From positions 1 to 64,000 of the forward strand of contig NZ_MSKL01000005.1 of the NCBI RefSeq assembly GCF_001937665.1: a DNA stretch of 64,000 nucleotides. The letters run 5' to 3'. Position 1 is the first letter of the stretch; each line of letters begins with the position of its first letter. Shown here one piece after another: positions 47,311 through 57,871 of the stretch. A program made the position numbers and the translations under genes. This DNA comes from Actinomyces oris. Lineage in GTDB: Bacteria > Actinomycetota > Actinomycetes > Actinomycetales > Actinomycetaceae. Below the pieces are notes generated by a model. That model did not search any database. It saw only the letters and a list, made by a program, of their open reading frames with translations, and was not told where the DNA came from.

Positions 47311-48597
47311 TCAGAAACCGAGGCGGGCCAGGGCCTTGGGGTCGGACTGCCAGTCCTTGGCGGTGCGTACGTGCAGGTCGAGGTAAACCTTGCGCCCCAG
47401 CAGCTCCTCGATGCCCTTACGGGCGGTGACGCCCACCTCCTTGAGGCGCCGTCCTCCCTTGCCGATGATGATGGCCTTCTGGGAGTCGCGCTCGACGACG
47501 AGGCTCACGCGCACCTGGAGACGACCTCCGGCGCCCTTGATGCGGCCGACCTCACGCTCGTCGTCGGGGTCGGCGATCTCGTCGACGACGACGGCCAGGG
47601 AGTGGGGCAGCTCGTCGCGCACGCCCTCCAGGGCGGCCTCGCGCACGAGCTCGGCGATCATGACCTGCTGAGGCTCGTCGGTGATCTCCCCGGTGGGGTA
47701 GAGCGGCGGAGACAGGGGCATGTGCCCCAGCAGGACCTCCTCGAGGACGTCGATCTGCTCGTTGCGCTGGGCTGAGACCGGGACGATGTCGGCCCAGTCC
47801 CCCAGCTCGCTGACGGCCAGGAGCTGGACGGCCAGGGCCTCGCGGGTGACGGTGTCGGCCTTGGTGACCACGGCGACCACAGGGGTGCGCAGCTCGGCGA
47901 GGTCACGGGTGATGAAGCGGTCGCCGGGGCCGATCTTCTCGTTGGCGGGGATGCAGAAGACGACGACGTCGACATCGGTGAGGGTCTCGCGCACCAGGTC
48001 GTTGAGGCGCTTGCCCAACAGGGTGCGGGGGCGGTGGAGGCCGGGAGTGTCGACCAGGACGATCTGCGCATTCTCCTTATGGATGACGCCGCGCACGTTG
48101 TGGCGGGTGGTCTGTGGGCGCCCGGAGGTGATGGCGATCTTGGCGCCGACCATGGCGTTGGTGAGGGTGGACTTGCCGGCGTTGGGGCGGCCCACGATGC
48201 AGGCGAAACCGGCGCGGAAGTCCTCGGGGAAGTCGGGGACGACGATCTCGACGCGGGTCGAGTCGGCAGTGTCAGCGGGCTCGTCCTCATCCGCGTCGTC
48301 GTCCTCGTCCAGGATCGGGAAGCCGTCTGCGTCCAGCCCGATGGCGGCACCGGAGCCATCGGAGCTGTCAGCCTCGTCTCCGGTCTCGTCCTCGCCGTCT
48401 TCCTCATCGTCAGGATCGGTCAGCGGGTTGGGTCCGTCCATGAGCTCGGCGTCGGTAGGGAAGCGGAAGCCGGCCGGGGCGGGGCCGGGCGCCGGCATCT
48501 CGAGGGGCTCGGACAGGAGCTCCTCGGTGGCCTCCTCGGGGGGCTGGGGCTGGTCGTCGCGGGCTGCGGAGGCGGTCTGGTCGGCGGTGTCAGTCAT
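47311..48597 (-). CDS. era: GTPase Era with long acidic N-terminal extension
   Basis: Ribosome-assembly GTPase binding 16S rRNA; 428 aa, about 120 longer than usual. The core begins near residue 128: G1 GRPNAGKSTLTN, G2 TTRHNVRG, G3 VDTPGLHRP, G4 VTKADT, and G5 VSAQRNEQ. The C-terminal KH domain has QKAIIIGKGGRRLKEVG. The first 125 residues are disordered and acidic (DPDDEEDGEDETGDEADSS, DEDDDADEDEPADTADS). GAGGA precedes the ATG. It overlaps the corC stop by 8 nt; part of the phoH-ybeY-corC-era run. Confidence 0.94.
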   Translation of the reverse strand: MTDTADQTASAARDDQPQPPEEATEELLSEPLEMPAPGPAPAGFRFPTDAELMDGPNPLTDPDDEEDGEDETGDEADSSDGSGAAIGLDADGFPILDEDDDADEDEPADTADSTRVEIVVPDFPEDFRAGFACIVGRPNAGKSTLTNAMVGAKIAITSGRPQTTRHNVRGVIHKENAQIVLVDTPGLHRPRTLLGKRLNDLVRETLTDVDVVVFCIPANEKIGPGDRFITRDLAELRTPVVAVVTKADTVTREALAVQLLAVSELGDWADIVPVSAQRNEQIDVLEEVLLGHMPLSPPLYPTGEITDEPQQVMIAELVREAALEGVRDELPHSLAVVVDEIADPDDEREVGRIKGAGGRLQVRVSLVVERDSQKAIIIGKGGRRLKEVGVTARKGIEELLGRKVYLDLHVRTAKDWQSDPKALARLGF

Positions 48598-49876
48598 CGG
48601 TGTCCTCTTCGGGGGCGGTGGTGCGGGAGGCGAGAATGGTGGAGACCTGGCGGCGGCGGCCGGTGGCCTCCTCGGCCTGGAGGTGGACGCCCTGGGTGTC
48701 TCCGGCGGCTCCGGGCAGGGGGACGCGGCCGATGGCCTTGGTGAGCAGGCCGCCGACGGTGTCGACGTCGTCGTCGTCGATCTCGAGGTCGAAGAGCTCT
48801 CCGAGCTCGTCCAGGGCGAGTCGGGCGGGGACGCGGTAGGTGCCGGGGGCGACTTCGACGACCTCGGGCAGCTCGGGGTCGTGCTCGTCGGTGAGCTCGC
48901 CGACGACCTCCTCCAGGAGGTCCTCCATGGTGACCAGGCCAGCGGTGCCGCCGTACTCGTCGACGGCCAGAGCCATGTGGAAGCGACCGGTCTGCATCTC
49001 GCGCAGGAGGTCGTCGGCGGGCTTCGTCTCGGGGACGTACTCGGCCTCCCGAACGAATCCGGCCACGGCCAGCTCCTCGTGCTCGGGGTGGGCAGCCAGG
49101 CGGCGCAGGACGTCCTTGAGGTAGAGGATGCCGCGCACGTCGTCGGCGTCCTCCCCGATGACGGGCACACGGGAGTAGCCGGAGCGGATGAACAGGCGCA
49201 TGGCGGCGGAGGCGGGCTTGTGGGCGTCGATGGTGACCATGTCGGTGCGTGGGACCATGACCTCGCGCACGAGGGTCTGGCCGAGCTCGACGACCGAGCG
49301 CATCATCTCGCGGTCCTCGTCCTCGATGGTGTCGGTCTCGCCGATCTCGTCGATCATCTCGCGCAGGTCCTCGTTGACGGCCTCGCGGGTCTCGGCGTCG
49401 GTGGGGGCAGCCTCGGAGCGGCGGGTGCGCGAGAGGAGGCGGCGCTGCGGGGCGCCCAGGACGTCGACCCAGGTGAGCAGGCCGCCCAGGGCCAGGAGGG
49501 TGCCGGCGGGGTTGCGTCGGCCGTAGGTGCGCGGAGAGAAGCCGACGACGACTCCCAGCAGGATGATGTTGGCCAGCAGGGCCAGGGCCAGGACCTGCCA
49601 CCAGGCGCGCACGAGCCCGGAGGCGGCCAGGGTGATGAGGACGGCGGCCAGCATGTCGACGGCGACGCGGGCGACGCTGAGGGCGCCCAGGACGCGGGGG
49701 CGGTGCTCGGCCAGGCGGCGGACCCGGGCGGCGCCGCGGCGGCCCTCCTCGATGAGGTCGTCGGCGGCGGCGCGGGTGAAGCGCAGCAGGGCGGACTCTC
49801 CGGCCGAGAGCAGGGCGCCCAGAGCCAGGACGATGACCGCGCAGGCGATGAGCGCGGCGGTGGGGATACCGGTCAC
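48590..49876 (-). CDS. CorC/HlyC-family CNNM-type transporter protein with CBS domains
   Basis: 428 aa. DUF21/CNNM membrane region with about four helices ([40 protein letters not shown]-like segments), two CBS domains ([41 protein letters not shown]) and the C-terminal CorC_HlyC domain ([18 protein letters not shown]). Likely Mg/Co efflux or homeostasis. GTG start, 7 nt after ybeY. Confidence 0.92.
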   Translation of the reverse strand: MTGIPTAALIACAVIVLALGALLSAGESALLRFTRAAADDLIEEGRRGAARVRRLAEHRPRVLGALSVARVAVDMLAAVLITLAASGLVRAWWQVLALALLANIILLGVVVGFSPRTYGRRNPAGTLLALGGLLTWVDVLGAPQRRLLSRTRRSEAAPTDAETREAVNEDLREMIDEIGETDTIEDEDREMMRSVVELGQTLVREVMVPRTDMVTIDAHKPASAAMRLFIRSGYSRVPVIGEDADDVRGILYLKDVLRRLAAHPEHEELAVAGFVREAEYVPETKPADDLLREMQTGRFHMALAVDEYGGTAGLVTMEDLLEEVVGELTDEHDPELPEVVEVAPGTYRVPARLALDELGELFDLEIDDDDVDTVGGLLTKAIGRVPLPGAAGDTQGVHLQAEEATGRRRQVSTILASRTTAPEEDTDD

Positions 49877-49883
49877 GCGGGTC

Positions 49884-50331
49884 TCACTTGCCGCGCTCGG
49901 CCAGGAAGGTCAGCAGGAGGCGGCGCTGGAGGTCGAACATCTCCTTCTTCTCCTCGGGCTCGGCGTGGTCGTAGCCCAGGAGGTGGAGGATGCCGTGGAC
50001 GGTGAGCAGGAGCATCTCCTCGACCGCCGAGTGCCCGGCGGCCAGGGCCTGCTTGGCGGCGACCTGAGGACACAGGACGATGTCGCCCAGGGTCCCGGCG
50101 GGGGTGGGCGAGTCGGCCGAGCCGGGGCGCAGCTCGTCCATGGGGAAGCTCATGACGTCGGTGGGGCCGGGCAGGTCGAGCCAGCGCACGTGGAGCTCTT
50201 CCATGGGCTCGGGGTCGATGAACATGATGTTGAGCTCGGCGGCGGGGCTGACGTGCATGGCGGTCAGGACGTGGTCGGCGAGGTCCGCGAACTCGGCGGC
50301 GTCGATGACGGTGGTGGTCTCGTTGATGACC

Positions 50332-50342
<11 letters not shown>
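49884..50342 (-). CDS. ybeY: Endoribonuclease YbeY
   Basis: 152 aa; metal-dependent RNase that matures 16S rRNA 3' ends and takes part in ribosome quality control. Zinc-binding motif [24 protein letters not shown] is intact (first 20 shown by its [11 protein letters not shown] core), with DVMSFPMDE upstream. ATG with AGAGGA; it overlaps the phoH gene by 11 nt. Confidence 0.95.
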
Positions 50343-51558
<1,216 letters not shown>

Positions 51559-52580
51559 TGTCGATCCTAGATGATTGGCCCGAAAGACGCCGAGGGCACG
51601 GCACCCTGGGCCGGGGCGTACACCGCCGTCGAATCATCGCCCCGTTGGCTGTCATGTGACCAGGTACCTTGGGAGGACATCGACGCCGCCCTTGGTCGCC
51701 ACCGCCGAATGGGCCCACTAATGCGGGCACCATCCGGCCCCACTCCACCATCGGCATGCGTACCCCCGCCGAGCACGAAGCCACCTGGACCCCAGACACC
51801 GACGACGTCGGCCAGCAGACCATCAGCCAGCCCCAGTCGGAAACCACCGGCGCCAGATAGACCAGCCTCCACAAAACCTACGGCTTGACACCTTGGTCAG
51901 GTCATGGCGCGCACCCCGCTGAACTCTGGGACCGGCCACGCTCCTAAGAACCTTGCCAAGGTGCCGGTGGGTCAGGGCGACCGTGGTGGAAGATGACATC
52001 GGCGGCGTGACCTCCGCGACCTCGTTGGCGACGGAATTAAGTAGAAGCCTTCATCATCACCGTGCGAGTCACGCCGCACCTGCACCAACACGTCGGAACC
52101 ACTAGAGATCAAACAACCACCCGACGACCTTGCCGACCCCTGTCATGCCCTCCGCGGTCCGCAAGATTCGCGGGCAGTCCTACGCCAGGCACCGAGCCTC
52201 GTAGACGGGCATCTTTCACGAGTCTCACCGGAGGCTTGACCAACGATCGACCGAGTGATATAAATAACGCCGCGACGCTACCTGGATTCACATTCTTACG
52301 GAACGACCACACCCTCATCTGCGTATGTCACTGCGCCATCAAGTTCTGTCAGGCTCTATAAATCTGGATTTCTCATCAGGAAATAATTCATAGAACACCC
52401 CCTCCTCCCTGACACCTCAGAACTCTCCTGAATTCATAGCACCGCGAGACATACACATCATCCCACTCCGTTTCATCTGAACACACTGCATCCAGCACCT
52501 CTCCACGGCGTCCACAGGAGGCACGCTTAGCTGTCACCTTCGACGATATGCCTGCATCCAGGTCAAGAATGGAGGATAAA
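51559..52580. other. Gene-free 1-kb junction between phoH and the island operon
   Basis: No convincing gene on either strand; small open frames here have no consistent codon bias. GC content falls sharply after about 52220, marking the start of foreign DNA. ACCTTG-CC-CAAGGT-like palindromes lie near 51951. The AT-rich 52200-52580 part probably holds the promoter of the downstream operon. dnaJ, hrcA and rsmE, often upstream of phoH in actinobacteria, are missing. Confidence 0.5.
51564..51569 (-). promoter_or_regulatory. -10 box TAGGAT of phoH, leaderless
   Basis: TAGGAT on the minus strand; 5 nt to GTG, 8 nt to the following in-frame ATG. Confidence 0.55.
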
Positions 52581-53876
52581 GTGACACACTCCGACAGGGT
52601 GTTTATGGTGCCCACCCACAGACCAATCGAGCGCGCCGCCTTGGAGCGTCACGTAGCGGAGATCGAACACGCGCGACACACGCTCGGCGAACGAATTCCT
52701 TTAGTCATCGTTGAGAACCGGTCAGATAACCGGCACCTCATTTCTGAGGTGGCGGCCGAGCACCCCCAACTTAACATATATCGACTGGATGACTCCGACA
52801 TTGCCGAGTTTCAGGAGGCGCTGAAGCGTCATCTGCCCCCACCCTCCAGGGCTGCCCTGGACAGCATTTCTGACACCGGAGTGCTCAACTATGGCAACGT
52901 TTTTAACCGGCTGTACCTGGTGGCCTCCGCAATGGGAGCTCGGCATCTACACCGGCGCGACTCCGACACCTATGCCCAGGAGAACGAAGGACGGCTAATT
53001 CCTCCACTTGAACTGGAAATGTCCTTTCTGGGCGAAGTTGACACGGAGGGCATGACGTGTTTTATGGTAGGCGGCGGCTACACAGGCAAGTGGAGCATCG
53101 ATATCGATCACCTCATACACCAGCCCAACCGCGAGCCGGCATATCGATTTTTCCGTACACTCAGCATCGAACCTGAAGACTTTAGCCTTGTTCTCGAAGA
53201 ACATATCCAAGGTAATGCCAGTGAATATATCGAGGATCGACTGGAGTTCAACTCGAAAAAGGAACCGGACTGCGGAAACGTGGCCCTGTACGACCTCTTC
53301 AGATACATTCCCTGCTCGCCCGTCGACTATGCTCTCGGATCCGACTACTTCACGATTGCAAACATTATCGAGCTCGGTTTGGGACGCGTCTACCACAACC
53401 GTTCCGCCGTACATATGCACACCGACACGAGATACAGTGACGAAACGAAGCTCTACTCCTACTGGCGGGGCGTAGCAACCCTCATTGTTTACCAGCACTT
53501 CTACAGAAATTTTTACAAGACCCTAAAGTCGATCGATAATCCGACCACGGAACGTGACAAAAGCATCATAGCCTGGAGGCTTGCTCGCCACCTGGAAGAG
53601 TTTCTAGAAGTCCACCTTAAGAATACGGCAGGACTTGATCTGCTCCTTCAAGACTTTACACAACTCATCCACATGAAGGAGGACGTGGCCGTCAGTCGGG
53701 CGATCGATTCCCTCCAGTCCGAATTACCGGTTATCAAGCGGTCAGTCACCGATGCGTTGCCCTCGCACGTGCAGCTGCTGCGCGAGTGGCACACCATCAC
53801 GGCGGCTGCGACAAAACTGAGCTGCTCCGATCCGAGTTGGCAAGAATCCTGGCTGGTCGGCAAGCATGCGAACTGA
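52581..53876 (+). CDS. DUF6271-like putative glycosyltransferase (GT-A type)
   Basis: 431 aa, GC content about 52%, far below the core. The GTG start is set by GGAGG 5 nt upstream. N-terminal VFMVPTHRPIERAALERHV and VIVENRSDNRH are strand-loop patterns of nucleotide-sugar transferases, and ARHLHRRDSDTY contains a DxD-like motif characteristic of the DUF6271 family, known to me from Streptomyces gene clusters. Central DALGSDYFTIAN-like and C-terminal helical parts are unassigned. No signal peptide or membrane helix. First gene of an operon; its end overlaps the next gene by 11 nt. Function and acceptor are unknown; DUF6271 assignment is from memory, not a search. Confidence 0.65.
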   Translation: MTHSDRVFMVPTHRPIERAALERHVAEIEHARHTLGERIPLVIVENRSDNRHLISEVAAEHPQLNIYRLDDSDIAEFQEALKRHLPPPSRAALDSISDTGVLNYGNVFNRLYLVASAMGARHLHRRDSDTYAQENEGRLIPPLELEMSFLGEVDTEGMTCFMVGGGYTGKWSIDIDHLIHQPNREPAYRFFRTLSIEPEDFSLVLEEHIQGNASEYIEDRLEFNSKKEPDCGNVALYDLFRYIPCSPVDYALGSDYFTIANIIELGLGRVYHNRSAVHMHTDTRYSDETKLYSYWRGVATLIVYQHFYRNFYKTLKSIDNPTTERDKSIIAWRLARHLEEFLEVHLKNTAGLDLLLQDFTQLIHMKEDVAVSRAIDSLQSELPVIKRSVTDALPSHVQLLREWHTITAAATKLSCSDPSWQESWLVGKHAN

Positions 53877-55707
53877 AACGACCTTCCTTGACCAGGTTCA
53901 CAAGGCTCTGAGCGGAAGACACCGCGGCCTCGACACGGTGGAGTCGGTGCCAGCCTGTTGGTTCGCACCTCACGACGGGACAGGGGTGCGCGAGGTCAGT
54001 GTGCTCGATGCCCTGGAGCGAGCCGTTATCTCGATCCTCCGTAGCAAGCCACAGGCACCCAACGCCGGTCAAGCCGTGTACAACATCTTCATACGGCACT
54101 TCTCCGCACTCGAGGGGGTCCACCCAACCAGGACCAGGGGCGGGGATCCTTACACGCCGATCACACGCGGAACGTACCTGCGCACGATCCTCCTGCTCCC
54201 GTACCTGAAGGATCTCGGAGTGACTCATCTCCACATCCTCCCGGTCTTCGAGATGAGTGAAGCGAAAGCGAAAGGGACCGTGGGCTCACCCTACGCTATT
54301 ACCACTCCTCGCCGCCTCGACAATACGGTTGTCGAGGCGGGCCTCGGCCTTTCTGCGAAAGTGCAGTATGGTGCTCTGGTCGAGGCAGCCCATCGGTTTG
54401 GCATGAAGGTCATCCAAGAAATCCCGCTCCGCGCCCTAGCTCCCGACTCAGACTACCTGTCTGATCATCCGGAATGGGTGTACTGGATTCGACGAAGTAA
54501 GTTCACCGAGTTCCGCAAGCCCTCATTCACAGCCGATCAGTACGCGCGCATCGCGACCGCAATCGAGACAGGGCGGCTTCACGACCTCCCCACAGCAGAG
54601 TCAGTTTTCAGGAACCTGATCCAACCTACTCCAGATCCGTCGGAGGTCAGGCTCTCCACCACGGGCTACTCCTCCGGTGGAGAGGATCCCGTAGTACCTG
54701 CTCCCGCATTCAGCGACTGGCCCTTCGATGATCACAACCAGCCATGGACCGACATCACCTACTTGCGGCTGTTCACCAACCCCGAATTCGACTACCCTGC
54801 CTACAACACGCTACGCTATTTCACGCCGCAAGCTGTCGACGACCAATGGCTGAATGAGGGTGTGCTGGAATACATCACTACCACGCTCCACCACGCGCAG
54901 AACGTTCTGGGCGTCGACGGCGTGTTCATTGACATGGGGCACGGCTTTCCGCAGAACTATCGACAACGCATGCGTAAAGCCGCCCCCAATCTCGAACTCT
55001 GGTATGAAGACTTCAACGAACCGCCGCTGCTGATTACTGACGACATCCACTTGGGAATACCCGAGAAGCCAGGGAGCGAATGGTTCGCCAAGCGCGCCGC
55101 GGAACTCGACGCCGGATCCTCCTACGGAATGCACCGGTGTCTGCGAGCCCTTGAAAACCATAATTCTGTCAGGGCCTTCGCGACGATGCCGGACAACCAA
55201 GCACGGGGAATTTGGCTGGCTGCCCTCATGCTGCCCGGAATCCCCTGGATTCACAGCGGCCAAGAATTCAAGGCGTCGATCGCTATCAACGCAGTCATCG
55301 GGGACGGCAGTGGCACGACAATCACGGGGACGCCGCTCTTCAACGATCACGCGCTCCCCTGGAACGATCCCGCAAACCTCCGCACGGTTACGAGGCAGGC
55401 TCTTCGAACTCGCGCCCGGATGGCCTCGCTCTATAACGATTCCGCCACCTGGCGCGGACGTGTATTCGATGAGGGCAGCGCGCTCGCGTGGCATTTCATT
55501 GGCGAGAACGGCTATAATCACCGAATAGACGTGCTCGTGAACCCGAGTGGGGCTGCCGTCCGTGGACGCCATCCGACCAAACTCGATCCTGTGCACCTGG
55601 CCGCCGGACAATGCGTTATATTTGTGCACCTTGGGTCGCAAGTATGGCAGTTGGACTCGGAACGCATCGGTGAGGCATTCAAGGAGTACGTGGGACTATG
55701 TCGATAG
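53866..55707 (+). CDS. GH13 (alpha-amylase superfamily) protein with altered catalytic residues
   Basis: 613 aa, cytosolic by lack of a signal peptide. The TIM-barrel course is recognisable: YLKDLGVTHLHILPVFE, GSPYAITTPRRLDN, then KVIQEIPLRALAPDSDYLSDHPEW, which resembles GH13_3 (GlgE-like) maltosyltransferases. The nucleophile region reads GVDGVFIDMG, keeping Asp but with Phe where GH13 has Arg; the acid region is LELWYEDFNEP; the last region reads LENHNSVRA, with Asn in place of the usual Asp of NHD. So it may be a transferase with changed chemistry or inactive. ATG at 53866, coupled to the first gene; coupled in turn to the exporter gene. Confidence 0.75.
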   Translation: MRTETTFLDQVHKALSGRHRGLDTVESVPACWFAPHDGTGVREVSVLDALERAVISILRSKPQAPNAGQAVYNIFIRHFSALEGVHPTRTRGGDPYTPITRGTYLRTILLLPYLKDLGVTHLHILPVFEMSEAKAKGTVGSPYAITTPRRLDNTVVEAGLGLSAKVQYGALVEAAHRFGMKVIQEIPLRALAPDSDYLSDHPEWVYWIRRSKFTEFRKPSFTADQYARIATAIETGRLHDLPTAESVFRNLIQPTPDPSEVRLSTTGYSSGGEDPVVPAPAFSDWPFDDHNQPWTDITYLRLFTNPEFDYPAYNTLRYFTPQAVDDQWLNEGVLEYITTTLHHAQNVLGVDGVFIDMGHGFPQNYRQRMRKAAPNLELWYEDFNEPPLLITDDIHLGIPEKPGSEWFAKRAAELDAGSSYGMHRCLRALENHNSVRAFATMPDNQARGIWLAALMLPGIPWIHSGQEFKASIAINAVIGDGSGTTITGTPLFNDHALPWNDPANLRTVTRQALRTRARMASLYNDSATWRGRVFDEGSALAWHFIGENGYNHRIDVLVNPSGAAVRGRHPTKLDPVHLAAGQCVIFVHLGSQVWQLDSERIGEAFKEYVGLCR

Positions 55708-57068
55708 CAACCAGCTCCACCCCACTAAAGAACGAGTGGTGGCGCATTGCGCGCCTGGCACTGCCGGTGACGCTCCAAAGCATTGTCATGGCGAGTCTCG
55801 AGATCGTCGATCAGGTCATGGTCGGTCAGTTGGGGGATCTCGCGATAGGCGCCGTCGGCGCTTCGCTGAAGGCGGTCATGCCAATCGGTCTCCTGCTCTC
55901 CTCCTGGGTGACAGGGCTGTCCATCTTCGCTGCACAGTACTGGGGGAAAAAGGCCAGGCACGCCTACCGTCGCCTCGTCGAGTTGGGCCTGGAAGTAGCC
56001 GTTCTGGTCGGCGTCATTTTGGCGATAATCTTCTACCTCGGTGCGACACCGATCATGTCAGTTTTCACACGGGATTTTCTGCTGATTGCGACCTCGGCCG
56101 AATTTACGCGAATCCTGTGCTGGAGCTATGTCCCGTTGGCAGTCAGCCAATCCCTCTCCGCGCTTCTGCGAAGCCGGGAAGTCACGATCCTGCCGACCGC
56201 GGTCAGTATCACTGCGGCCTTCGTCAATATTCTTCTCGACTACCTGCTGATCTTCGGAATCGGCCCGGTTCAAGCGATGGGTGTCAAGGGGGCTGCGCTG
56301 GGAACCGTCCTCGCCCGCGCCTTCGAGGCCGCACTGCTTTCCGGTATCTGGCTCTACTACCTGCAAGGTCTTCGGGCAGAGATCCAGGAGCGCGATCGCG
56401 ATGAGATGGTACCCGTCAGGCGAGAACTGAACCGAATCCTGAGGAGATCGGCCCCGATCCTGGGCGGAGGACTGCAGTGGGTTCTCGGGGAGCAGGCGTA
56501 CGCCGCGATTTTCGGGCGAATAAGCCGCACGGACTTCGCTGCCTTCGCCGCCACCTCTTCTGCCATGTCGCTCAGCACCGCCCTGATGAGCGGTCTGGCC
56601 GCGGCAGGAGCGGTTTTGATCGGTCAGAGCATCGGGGCAGGTCACTTGCAAGCAACGATGAAGTTGGCGAGGCATTTGCTCCGTGCCTCCTTTGTCGGGG
56701 GTCTGATCACCGGTCTGGTTCTCTTCGCCGTACGTTCCTCCTACCTTTCCTTGATGGACCTCTCGCCGGAGGCGACAGCGATCGCACATGGCGTTCTTGG
56801 AGTCTTTGCCGTGATGCTCTGGTGCAAGGTCTGCAACATGGTTCTTTCCCGCGGCGTCCTGATCGCTGGCGGCGACAGCGGGTTCGTATTCAAGATGGAC
56901 CTGTCCACGACGTGGCTCATCGGCGTACCGATGGCTATGATCGGGGGCCTCGTTCTAGGTATTCCGTTGCCAGCCGTATATTTGTTGGTATGCCTTGAAG
57001 AACTAGTAAGGCTTATCATCGGTATCCGACGTTTCAATTCGAGAGCCTGGATGGAGCGTGTCGTGTGA
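55698..57068 (+). CDS. MATE-family efflux transporter
   Basis: 456 aa, twelve helices in two MatE repeats (ALPVTLQSIVMASLEIVDQVMVG..., SAPILGGGLQWVLGEQAYAAI...). Exports organic cations or metabolites using an ion gradient. The QSIVMASLEIVDQVMVGQLG region is the family's typical first-helix motif. The ATG overlaps the preceding gene by 10 nt. As the exporter of a GT/GH13 operon it suggests that the product is secreted. Confidence 0.9.
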   Translation: MSIATSSTPLKNEWWRIARLALPVTLQSIVMASLEIVDQVMVGQLGDLAIGAVGASLKAVMPIGLLLSSWVTGLSIFAAQYWGKKARHAYRRLVELGLEVAVLVGVILAIIFYLGATPIMSVFTRDFLLIATSAEFTRILCWSYVPLAVSQSLSALLRSREVTILPTAVSITAAFVNILLDYLLIFGIGPVQAMGVKGAALGTVLARAFEAALLSGIWLYYLQGLRAEIQERDRDEMVPVRRELNRILRRSAPILGGGLQWVLGEQAYAAIFGRISRTDFAAFAATSSAMSLSTALMSGLAAAGAVLIGQSIGAGHLQATMKLARHLLRASFVGGLITGLVLFAVRSSYLSLMDLSPEATAIAHGVLGVFAVMLWCKVCNMVLSRGVLIAGGDSGFVFKMDLSTTWLIGVPMAMIGGLVLGIPLPAVYLLVCLEELVRLIIGIRRFNSRAWMERVV

Positions 57069-57112
57069 CATAGGGCCCTAAAACATCATCAGAACCAGTG
57101 AAGGAGAACCAC

Positions 57113-57187
57113 GTGGAACAACCTCTGACAGTTTACGGGCTCTTCGTGTTTGAGGGTGTGGTAGGTGGGACATATCGACACCCTTAG
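57113..57187 (+). pseudogene. Fourth operon gene, cut after eight codons by an ISL3-family end
   Basis: AAGGAG six bases before a GTG, 44 nt after the MATE stop, starts a frame reading MEQPLTVY. From codon 9 the sequence becomes GGGCTCTTCGTGTTTG, which is an ISL3-family terminal repeat, and the frame stops at 57185. So the 24-codon frame is a fusion of a lost gene's start with IS sequence, not a real peptide gene. What the gene coded for is not known. Confidence 0.65.
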
Positions 57188-57354
57188 GCGCTTGCGAGGT
57201 GGTCCTTAAGACATCCGACGTGGATGAGGCTGCGGGTGGTGTCGCTGGCCAGGTTGCGGAATCCCAGGGCTATGCCGCGTAGGTGCTCGAGTCGTCCGTT
57301 GACCGCTTCGGTGGGGCCGTCGGAGGAGCCGGGGTGATCGAAGTAGGCCAGGAT
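57138..57354 (-). mobile_element. Truncated ISL3-family element (terminal repeat and transposase C terminus)
   Basis: The terminal repeat begins GGCTCTTCGTGTTTGAGGG at 57138, as in ISL3-type elements of corynebacteria. The transposase C terminus is encoded on the minus strand at 57184-57354: DILAYFDHPGSSDGPTEAVN and GRLEHLRGIALGFRNL, the ISL3 hallmark, ending LKDHLASA. The rest of the element is missing; the other junction is with a phoH fragment. Confidence 0.85.
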
Positions 57355-57660
57355 GTCGACGGCTTTGGCCATGGCGAGGTAGGTCTTGCCGGTGCCGGCG
57401 GGGCCGATGCCGAAGGTGATGGTGGATTCCTCGATGTCGTCGGTGAGGACCTCGTCCCGGGCGCCCAGGAGGGTCACCGGGGCGACATCCTCAGGCAGGG
57501 TGAGGGTGCGAGTGAAGTCCGTCGGATCGGCGGATGTGAGCTGAGCTGGGGCACCGAGCGGCCGGGACGTCAGCGGCGTAGACGGAGCCGTGGACGTGCC
57601 AGAGACGGCAAGGTCCTGGCCGGCAGGCGGCTCGGAGGGCTTGGAGGAAGCGTCTGTCAT
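57355..57660 (-). pseudogene. Remnant of a second, divergent phoH fused to the ISL3 tail
   Basis: Reads in one frame into the transposase fragment. After a divergent Ser/Pro/Thr-rich leader (MTDASSKPSEPPAGQDLAVS, ...), [20 protein letters not shown] and [19 protein letters not shown] match the intact phoH at 50332-51558 almost base for base, but two internal blocks (210 and 66 bp) are gone and it ends in the Walker A helix. The missing blocks are bounded in the intact gene by AGGACCTCG (51125 and 51335) and GATG (51046 and 51112) repeats. Junction with the transposase is at GTCGAC...CTGGCC. Not functional as PhoH. Confidence 0.85.
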
Positions 57661-57871
57661 CGTGGTCCGTCCGATCGGACTGTGGCTGCCTGCACCGAGT
57701 CTCATTGAAGTCATCGAGATCCACCCCTACAGTAAGATGCCTAAGAAAAATATCCACAACTCCTTTCAGGCACCCGTCAACCATCATCAAAGAATAAGGA
57801 ACCCTACACAGACACACCACAAACCTCAAGTCCATCAACCTTCACCTTCCCCACACACATGAAAGATAAGA

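Noticed and set aside
51571-51888. 105-codon Pro-rich frame beyond phoH
   Set aside because: Overlaps the phoH promoter, low complexity, no start signal; probably noncoding junction DNA.
57113-57187. 24-codon peptide after the MATE gene as a RiPP precursor
   Set aside because: The last 16 codons are ISL3 terminal-repeat sequence, so the small peptide is an artefact of insertion; only the first eight codons belong to the original gene.
57184-57714. 176-codon frame as an intact novel ATPase
   Set aside because: It is a chimera of deleted phoH and a transposase tail; Walker A is present but nothing of the ATPase beyond it.
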